Under the pieces are notes generated by a model, which saw nothing but the letters and a program-made list of their open reading frames with translations, was not told the DNA's origin and made no database searches. The position numbers and the translations under genes were made by a program. This document shows, one piece after another, positions 58,391 through 64,000 of a stretch of 64,000 bases of DNA (position 1 is the stretch's first letter; every line of letters begins with the position of its first letter). The DNA lies in assembly GCA_963848495.1 (NCBI GenBank), contig CAWKDV010000004.1, forward strand, positions 1,984,001 through 2,048,000, in the 5' to 3' direction. The DNA is from JAICJR01 sp963848495. Lineage in GTDB: Bacteria > Actinomycetota > Thermoleophilia > Solirubrobacterales > Thermoleophilaceae.

Positions 58391-59597
58391 CCAGCGGCCC
58401 GGGCGAGCGCTCGATGTGCTCGAGCAGCCGCGGGCGGTCGCCGAGCTTGCGCACGGTCTCGCCGTCGAGCACCACGCTGCAGTCCGGCGCGTGCTCGCCG
58501 GTGTCGAGCAGGTAGCCCTGCTCGCGCAGGAAGGCGACCGTATCGTCGCCCACGCCGCGTGCTCCGAGCAGCGGCCGTACGGAACCGTCGAGCGCCACCT
58601 CCCGCGCCTCGAGCAGCTGCCAGCTCCCGTCCCAGGGCCGCCGCGGAGCCTCCCAGGGCCAGTCGCGCACGAGTACGGTCGCGCGCTCGCTGCCCTGCAC
58701 GACCAGCCTCGGCCCCGGCCCACAGCGCAGGCTCACCGCCGCGCGCTCGAGCCACCAGGCGGCGAGCTCGCGCAGCTGCGTGAGCCAGACCCGCGGGCGC
58801 AGGCGGCGCGCCTCGGCCAGCAGCCCCTCCACGGGCCCGCGCAACAGGTCGAAGGACTCCGGATGGAACAGCGGCGCAAGCAGCTCAGAGCGGGTGTGCG
58901 CGGCGCGCAGCATCCGGCACCATGCCTGCTCCACACCATCTCCCCCGAGCCCCAGCGCGTCGAGCAGCTGCAGGTCGTCGGGCACCGAGGCGGGGATCTC
59001 CACCAGCCCGTCGCGCAGCTCCGGCGCGGAGATCACCCGGCTCGACGGCTTGGCGCGGTAGAAGCTCGCCAGCTGGCTGAAGACCGGATCCTCGACGTCC
59101 ACCGAGACGACGTCCCAGGCGACCGCCTCGTTGCTGCTGTAGGCGAAGGCGCCCTCGGGGAGCGTCCCGCGCAAGCCGCCGCTATAGCTGAGGTACGGGC
59201 AGCGGAAGCCGTGGCACGGCACCCCGGCGGCCTCGTACGCCCGCACGGCCCGCTCGAACTGCGCCGCGGCCTCGGCCTCCGAGAGGCGCTGGAAGTTCAC
59301 GTGCTGGTAGCCGTGCACGGCCAGCTCGGCGCCCGCCTCGGCCAGCTCGCGGAAGAAGGCGGGATGCCCCTCCACCACCCGTCCGGGCGTGGCGAAGGTG
59401 GGCAGCAGCCCCAGCTCGGCGGTGGTCTTCACGCAGCGCCGGACGCGCTCCTCGGCCCGGCCGACCGTGACCCCGTAGCGCCCGGCCACCGAGCGCAGGC
59501 GCCGGGCGAGGTAGCGCGAGTTGCGCCCGCCGAGCGCGTCGGTCAGCCGGCGGCGGTAGCCCGGCGGGGCCGGAGCGGCGAGGCCCTCAGAAGCCAC
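58284..59597 (-). CDS. Polysaccharide deacetylase-like (NodB fold) protein, atypical
   Basis: 437 residues from GTG 59597. A NodB-like core lies near residues 55-190: LGLLPTFATPGRVVEGHPAF, FRELAEAGAELAVHGYQHVN (metal H-x3-H as HGYQH), and GVPCHGFRCPYLSYSG. The usual N-terminal TFDDG motif is missing, but the protein ends with LKGAICFAGDLDALSLWDYA, a similar Asp-containing strand, as if the first strand had moved to the C-terminus. It probably removes acetyl groups from the polymer. The last gene of the sigma/GT4/ATP-grasp operon; overlaps the ligase gene by 107 nt. Confidence 0.8.
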   Translation of the reverse strand: MASEGLAAPAPPGYRRRLTDALGGRNSRYLARRLRSVAGRYGVTVGRAEERVRRCVKTTAELGLLPTFATPGRVVEGHPAFFRELAEAGAELAVHGYQHVNFQRLSEAEAAAQFERAVRAYEAAGVPCHGFRCPYLSYSGGLRGTLPEGAFAYSSNEAVAWDVVSVDVEDPVFSQLASFYRAKPSSRVISAPELRDGLVEIPASVPDDLQLLDALGLGGDGVEQAWCRMLRAAHTRSELLAPLFHPESFDLLRGPVEGLLAEARRLRPRVWLTQLRELAAWWLERAAVSLRCGPGPRLVVQGSERATVLVRDWPWEAPRRPWDGSWQLLEAREVALDGSVRPLLGARGVGDDTVAFLREQGYLLDTGEHAPDCSVVLDGETVRKLGDRPRLLEHIERSPGPLVKLSRWPDGLKGAICFAGDLDALSLWDYAQRLLPR

Positions 59598-60756
59598 GCT
59601 TCCACGCCAGGTAGGGGATCATCAGCAGCTCCGCCAGGCCGGGCAGCGGGTCCTCGCGGCTGAACACCGCGTCCGCGCGCGCGTCGCGGCGGAGCGTCCG
59701 CAGCAGCTCGCGCAGGCGCAGGCGGCCTGCCCGCATCTCGACGAGCGCGGTGGGCAGGTCGGTGGTCAGGCGGATCCAGTGCACGCCGACCGCGGCGTGG
59801 CGCGGCGAGACCTCGCGGTCCAGCTGGTCCTCGAACAGGAGCAGCGGGAAGTCCACCCCGGCGCGGCCGCCCAGCGCGTGGTACCCCCACGCGCGCGGGT
59901 TGAAGTCGAGCAGCTTGTACTCGCCGTCGCGCGGGTCGCGCTTGTACTCGAGCTCCGCCAGGCCGTAGTAGCCGATCTGGCGCAGGAGACGCTCGGAGCG
60001 CTCGCGCAGCACGGGCAGGTCCACGGTCTCGGCGAATGTCGTGGCCCGGCCGAACTCGGGCGGGTGCTGTCGCCGCCGCCGCGCCACCATGCTGCCCAGC
60101 GAGCGGCCGTCGCGGAAGAAGGCCCCGTAGGCGTACTGGCAGCAGCCGTCGCCCGGGATCAGCTCCTGGACCATCACCTCGCCGTTGCCCACGATCTCCC
60201 GCGCGCGTGTGAAGAGGCGCTCGAGCTGAGCCGCGTTGTCGGCCCGCCAGGCCTTCGCGCCGGTGACGTAGATGAAGCGCTCCTTGATCGCGGGCTTGAT
60301 CGCGAACGGCGGCTCCGCGTCGATCGCCTTCAGCTCGTCGACCGACGCCGGGTGCCAGGTGCGCGGCGTCGGGATCCCGAGCGAGCCGGCCAACTCGTAG
60401 GTCCTGCGCTTGTCGAGCGCCCACTGCGCCACGCCCCAGTCCGGGATGGGCACTCGGTAGAGCCGCGCCAGCTCGTGCCGGTGCTGCGCGATCGCGGCCA
60501 CGATCTCGTCCCGAGTCGGGTAGAGCACCCAGCCGTCGAGGCCCAGGCGGCGGCCGTGCGCGAGCAGCGCTGCCGCGGCCGCCTCGCTGTCCCGCAGGTC
60601 GGACACGCGCGCAGCGTGCACCGTGTAGCGCGAGAATTGGGTGATCGTGTGCTCGTCGTCCAGCACGCCGACCGGGATGCCGCGCCGGCCGAGGCTGCGG
60701 GCGATGCCGAGCCCGACGTAATCGCCGCCCACGATCAGCGCGCCCGGCCCGCTCAT
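59587..60756 (-). CDS. ATP-grasp domain ligase
   Basis: 389 residues from ATG 60756. The N-terminal Rossmann-like part is ALIVGGDYVGLGIARSLGRR and GIPVGVLDDEHTITQFSRYT. The ATP-grasp core contains PFAIKPAIKERFIYVTG, EVMVQELIPGDGCCQYAYGA and the metal-binding ELEYKRDPRDGEYKLLDFNP, RAWGYH. Such carboxylate-amine ligases couple an acid to an amine using ATP. In an exopolysaccharide operon it may attach an amino acid or other acid to a sugar; this is inference. Overlaps the deacetylase start by 11 nt. Confidence 0.88.
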   Translation of the reverse strand: MSGPGALIVGGDYVGLGIARSLGRRGIPVGVLDDEHTITQFSRYTVHAARVSDLRDSEAAAAALLAHGRRLGLDGWVLYPTRDEIVAAIAQHRHELARLYRVPIPDWGVAQWALDKRRTYELAGSLGIPTPRTWHPASVDELKAIDAEPPFAIKPAIKERFIYVTGAKAWRADNAAQLERLFTRAREIVGNGEVMVQELIPGDGCCQYAYGAFFRDGRSLGSMVARRRRQHPPEFGRATTFAETVDLPVLRERSERLLRQIGYYGLAELEYKRDPRDGEYKLLDFNPRAWGYHALGGRAGVDFPLLLFEDQLDREVSPRHAAVGVHWIRLTTDLPTALVEMRAGRLRLRELLRTLRRDARADAVFSREDPLPGLAELLMIPYLAWKRGF

Positions 60757-61967
60757 GCCAGCACGCTCCGGTAGGCCTCCAGCAGGCGCGGCGCGTTGTG
60801 CGGCCAGGCGAGCTGCCGTTCCACGCGCTCGCGCCCGATCGTCCCGAGCCGCGCCCGCTCGAGCGGGTCGTCGAGAAGCAGGGCGATGCAGCGCGCGAGG
60901 TCGGCGTCATCGTTCGGCCTGGCGTAGAGCGCGGCGCCGCGCGCGGTCTCGCGGTGCTCGGGCAGATCGAACGCGACCAGCGGGCGCCCGAGCGCCATGT
61001 AGTCCATCACCTTGATCATGGTCGAGCGGCGCGAGTAGTCGTTGGCGGGCGCCGGCTCCACTGCGACGTCGACCCGGGCCAGGCGCTCGACGAGCTCAGC
61101 CCGCGGCAGCCAGCCCGTGAAGGTCACCCGCCGGTCCAGACCGAGCTCGCTCACCAGGCCGCGCGCCGCGTCCAGACCGTCGCCGGCGCCCATGATCTCG
61201 CAGCGCAGGCCGCGGCGGCCCAACCCGTTGACGAGCACGTCGAGCGCACGCACCAGGTGCTCGACCCCGTCCTGGGGCCCGATCATGCCCGCGTAGCCCA
61301 CGGTCTCCGCGGCCACCGCTCCGATCGGCCGAGCGGGCGATCGCAGGCTCGGGCCGTTGCGCACGATGCTGATCCGCTCGGGCGGCACCCGCCCCCGGGC
61401 CGTCGCCAGCTCGCGGTAGGAGCGGTTGGTGGCGATCACGTGGTCGGCGAGCCGGTAGGACTGCCACTCGAACAGGCGCAACAGCCGGTAGAGCAGCGGG
61501 TTGCCCCTGCCGCAGGTGCGGGCGAGGTACATCTCGGGCGCCACGTCGTGCTGGTCGTAGACGAAGCGCGCGCCGGCGAGCTTGCAGGCGAGCCCCACGA
61601 GGCAGAGCGTGTCCGGCGGGTTGTGTGCGTGGACGACATCGACCCGCTCGCGCGCCAGCAGCCGGAGGCAGTGAATCAGGATCGCAAGCGTCGATCCGCC
61701 CCAGGCACGTGCGTAGGCGGCGAAGCCACGGCCGCCCGAGTCGGGCTCGCGCAGGCCGCCGTTCTCCGCGGTGGTCCGCAGGCGCGCCTCGAACGGCTGC
61801 ACGCGGCGGGACCGGTAGCGGTGAACCTCCACGTCGCCGACCCGCTCGCGCAGCGGCTCCTCCCCCACCGCCGAGCAGATCACAGACACGCGGTACCCCG
61901 CCGCGGCGAGCGCCGTTGCCTCGTGGAAAATGCGGCTGTCGGCAGGGTACGCGGTGACCGTGAGCAT
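60753..61967 (-). CDS. Glycosyltransferase family 4
   Basis: 404 residues from ATG 61967. MLTVTAYPADSRIFHEATAL at the N-terminus, VDVVHAHNPPDTLCLVGLAC, ARFVYDQHDVAPEMYLART, ISIVRNGPSLRS, VGYAGMIGPQDGVEHLVRAL and YSRRSTMIKVMDYMALGRPL with VAFDLPEHRETARGAALYA. The QHD motif and the C-terminal E-x7-E-like segment match group 4 transferases. It lies 25 nt after the sigma-factor stop and its stop overlaps the ATP-grasp start (ATGA), so all four are likely one transcript. Confidence 0.92.
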   Translation of the reverse strand: MLTVTAYPADSRIFHEATALAAAGYRVSVICSAVGEEPLRERVGDVEVHRYRSRRVQPFEARLRTTAENGGLREPDSGGRGFAAYARAWGGSTLAILIHCLRLLARERVDVVHAHNPPDTLCLVGLACKLAGARFVYDQHDVAPEMYLARTCGRGNPLLYRLLRLFEWQSYRLADHVIATNRSYRELATARGRVPPERISIVRNGPSLRSPARPIGAVAAETVGYAGMIGPQDGVEHLVRALDVLVNGLGRRGLRCEIMGAGDGLDAARGLVSELGLDRRVTFTGWLPRAELVERLARVDVAVEPAPANDYSRRSTMIKVMDYMALGRPLVAFDLPEHRETARGAALYARPNDDADLARCIALLLDDPLERARLGTIGRERVERQLAWPHNAPRLLEAYRSVLA

Positions 61968-61992
61968 CAGCGCGTGCGGCCGCCGCCGCGCG

Positions 61993-62583
61993 CTATGCCG
62001 CCTGCTGCGCAACGGAACCGCGGATGGCCGGACGGAGGCCCATCGACAGCAGCGAGCGGATCGCCGCCTGGCGGGCACGGTGGTGACAGGTGTTGACGGC
62101 CGCCTCGGACTTGCCGAGCCGCTTGGCGACCTCCCGCGGGCTGAGGCCCAGCACCTCGCGCAGCAGCAGCACGTCGCGCTGCGCCTCGCTGAGCGCCTCG
62201 AACGTCTCGCGCAGCGAGCGACCGTGCTCGGCGGCGGACTCGGCGGCGCGGTCGACCGCCTCCGCCGGCTCACGCATCAGCGCAACCCGTTGCTTGCGCA
62301 GGTGGTCCACGGCGGCGTTGTGCGCCACGCGCAGCATCCAGGCCGAGAAGTCGGCGCGCCGCGCGTCGTACTTGTCCAGGCGGGTGGCCAGCTTCACAAA
62401 CACCTGCTGGGTGACATCCTGCGCGTCGTAGTCGTTCATCAGCATGCGCCGCACATAGGCGAAGACGCCTGGTGCGTACTGCCGGTAGAGGTTGCTCAGC
62501 GCCTCTGGGTCGCCGCGACGGCGCCGAGACGCCGGCATGCGCCCGGGTCTTGCGAACAGCGGTGCGACTGTTGCTGCTGCCAT
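61993..62583 (-). CDS. ECF-type sigma-70 factor
   Basis: 196 residues from ATG 62583. Region 2: LSNLYRQYAPGVFAYVRRML, MNDYDAQDVTQQVFVKLATR, FSAWMLRVAHNAAVDHLRKQ. Region 4: LSEAQRDVLLLREVLGLSPR, EVAKRLGKSEAAVNTCHHRA. There is no anti-sigma gene next to it. It is the likely first gene of the operon with GT4, ATP-grasp and deacetylase, so it may control its own polysaccharide genes. It diverges from the PAS-BTAD regulator across 267 nt. Confidence 0.9.
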   Translation of the reverse strand: MAAATVAPLFARPGRMPASRRRRGDPEALSNLYRQYAPGVFAYVRRMLMNDYDAQDVTQQVFVKLATRLDKYDARRADFSAWMLRVAHNAAVDHLRKQRVALMREPAEAVDRAAESAAEHGRSLRETFEALSEAQRDVLLLREVLGLSPREVAKRLGKSEAAVNTCHHRARQAAIRSLLSMGLRPAIRGSVAQQAA

Positions 62584-62850
62584 GTCGCCCTCCCTCGGTC
62601 TTCGGCGTGCTCCAGCAGGATGCGCCACGGCGGTTGGCCGGACTTTGGGATGGACGTTTGGCGAGGATTTGTTTCGAGGGATCTTCGCCGGAGGCAATCA
62701 CTCTGACCTTCTTGCCAATAGATCCGCTGACAGGGTTTCGGCGCTACCGCGCCTGGGGTAAGCTAATTTGTGGTAGACCGGACTCGCTGAGAGGACGGCT
62801 GACCCAGGGCCGAGAGGCCGGGGTGACCCCTGTTGGGCCCACGAGACGAC

Positions 62851-64000
62851 GTGACTGGCACACTGCGCGCGGAGACGCGGTCGCGTGTGCGCGGGAACGC
62901 CGCGACGGCGGAGCGCGGCGTGCTGAGCGATGTGTTCGAGCAGCTGCCGCACGGCATCGCGGTGACCGACCGCGTCGGACGCGTGCTCGTCTGGAACGGC
63001 GCGCTCGAGGAGATCCTCGAGCTGGACGACGAGCTGCTGGGCAGAACCTGCTGCGAGTTGTTCGGCTGCAACCAGCCCGGCGGCCCACTCGGCGGCTGCC
63101 TCACCGAGCAGGCGATCCGCGCCGGCGACGATTCGATCGAGGTCCTGATCCAGCGCCCGGATGCCGCGCCGCTGTGGGCCAACGTCGCGCCGCTGCGCAG
63201 CGACGGCTCGCGGCTCGTGTTCGAAGTACGCCACATGCCCCGGAGCGAAACGCTCCCGCCCTCGCAGGGCCGCCTCTTCCGCGAGCCGCGCGTGCGGCTG
63301 TTCACGCTCGGCCGGACGGAGGTGCGCACGCCGGATGGCCCGCTCGACGGCGACTGGCTCGATCAGCGGGCCGGACAGCTGCTCAACTACCTGGTCTGCG
63401 AACGCCACCGCGTCGTGCCGGCCGAGGAGATCGCCGAGTCCGTCTGGCGGCACGCCCGGCACACGACGGTCAACACCGTGCGCTACTTCGTCCACACCCT
63501 GCGCTCGAAGCTCGAGCCGGGGCGGCCGAAGCATGGCCGCTCCTCCGTGGTGCTCGCGCGTCACGGCGGCTACACGCTGAACAGCGACGAGGTCTGGATC
63601 GACGCCGACGAGCTCGAGGTCCGAGTGGAGGCGGGCTCGACGGCCCTCGCACGCGGTGAGCGCGCCGAGGCCGTCGAGCACTTCGAGCGCGCCGTCTCGC
63701 TCTACCGCGGCGACTTCCTCGCTGACGAGCCCTACGCCGAGTGGGCGCTGCTCGAGCGCGAGCGGCTGCGGGAGCTGGTCGAGAAGCCGCTGCGGGCGCT
63801 CGGCGAGCTGCACGATGACGACCCCGACGCCGCGGCCGGCTATCTCGAGCGGCTCGCGCAGATGGAGCCGTTCGACGCAGGGGTCCAGCGCGAGCTGCTC
63901 TCGCTGTGGCTACGGCAGGGACGGCGCAGCCGCGCCGCCCGCCACTACCGCTCCTTCGAGCACAGGCTGCTGCGTGAGTTCGGCGAGCGCCCCGCGTTCA
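62851..64000 (+). CDS. PAS-winged helix-BTAD regulator (3' end beyond window)
   Basis: 383 codons are visible from GTG 62851 (TTG 62833 is alternative; an in-frame TGA lies at 62824). A PAS domain (~25-130) contains DVFEQLPHGIAVTDRVGRVL and an unusual Cys cluster RTCCELFGCNQPGGPLGGC (Cys67, 68, 73, 83). The OmpR/AfsR-type winged helix spans ~155-245 (AEEIAESVWRHARHTTVNTV, RYFVHTLRSKL, VLARHGGYTLN). A BTAD helical domain (~250 on: AVEHFERAVSLYRGDFLADE) runs off the edge. The Cys cluster could bind a metal or Fe-S cluster and make it a redox-sensing SARP-like regulator of the adjacent polysaccharide operon. Confidence 0.85.
   Translation, partial: MTGTLRAETRSRVRGNAATAERGVLSDVFEQLPHGIAVTDRVGRVLVWNGALEEILELDDELLGRTCCELFGCNQPGGPLGGCLTEQAIRAGDDSIEVLIQRPDAAPLWANVAPLRSDGSRLVFEVRHMPRSETLPPSQGRLFREPRVRLFTLGRTEVRTPDGPLDGDWLDQRAGQLLNYLVCERHRVVPAEEIAESVWRHARHTTVNTVRYFVHTLRSKLEPGRPKHGRSSVVLARHGGYTLNSDEVWIDADELEVRVEAGSTALARGERAEAVEHFERAVSLYRGDFLADEPYAEWALLERERLRELVEKPLRALGELHDDDPDAAAGYLERLAQMEPFDAGVQRELLSLWLRQGRRSRAARHYRSFEHRLLREFGERPAF

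Noticed and set aside
1..64000. tRNA, rRNA, CRISPR arrays, insertion sequences, prophage
   Set aside because: Scanned by eye for tRNA-like TpsiC motifs, transposase motifs and direct repeats; none convincing. A covariance-model search was not possible here.

Overview
The window is very GC-rich, densely packed bacterial DNA with many GTG/TTG starts, ATGA/GTGA gene overlaps and TetR, LuxR and ECF regulators. It also carries a deazaflavin (F420)-type reductase, a Mn-dependent CBS/DHH pyrophosphatase, an AfsR/SARP-like regulator and VOC proteins. This points to a high-GC actinobacterium; gene content and small membrane proteins suggest Thermoleophilia/Solirubrobacterales, but that lineage is an inference. 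No rRNA, tRNA, CRISPR array, insertion sequence or prophage was seen. No stretch above 300 bases lacks a gene; the largest gaps are 32211-32494, 38358-38596 and 62584-62850.

Layout. 1-1521: a sensor histidine kinase cut by the left edge. 1647-9610: an F420-type reductase, a GT14-FkbM-MOSC/reductase operon (the last gene frameshifted), an acylphosphatase-like/3'-phosphoesterase fusion, a Cys-rich copper protein, a VOC protein and a LigM/GcvT-like demethylase. 9673-19919: regulators and small enzymes, including two TetR units with visible operators, a diguanylate cyclase, the pyrophosphatase, a truncated SigG-like sigma factor coupled to a hydrolase-fold protein that has lost its nucleophile, and a LysR-HTH/hydrolase fusion. 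20046-31765: a secreted TSP3 protein, an HTTM membrane pair, a Ser/Thr kinase, a broken trmO, a Baeyer-Villiger-type monooxygenase, a glycogen debranching-type enzyme and two membrane proteins (AI-2E and YihY families). 31752-43784: mixed housekeeping and accessory genes: HAD, an orphan ABC permease, GlxA-type regulator, GGDEF-EAL protein, sedolisin protease, and a VOC-MFS/MarR-GNAT operon.

43815-62583 is the most coherent block, an exopolysaccharide locus. A leftward arm (FAD enzyme, methyltransferase, hexapeptide acetyltransferase) diverges at 46312-46384 from a rightward arm: polyprenyl-phosphate sugar transferase, Wzz/tyrosine kinase, Gfo/Idh dehydrogenase, DegT aminotransferase, two GT4 glycosyltransferases, flippase, beta-helix lipoprotein and O-antigen ligase/polymerase. 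A convergent operon headed by an ECF sigma factor brings a third GT4, an ATP-grasp ligase and an unusual deacetylase. Dehydrogenase, aminotransferase and acetyltransferase together suggest a 3-amino/3-acetamido sugar made on a Wzx/Wzy-type pathway. The right edge cuts a PAS-wHTH-BTAD regulator divergent from the sigma factor.

Three things recur: possible single-base losses in G runs, convergent gene pairs whose 3' ends overlap antisense (nine of about fourteen), and domain fusions or degenerate paralogues with regulatory potential.
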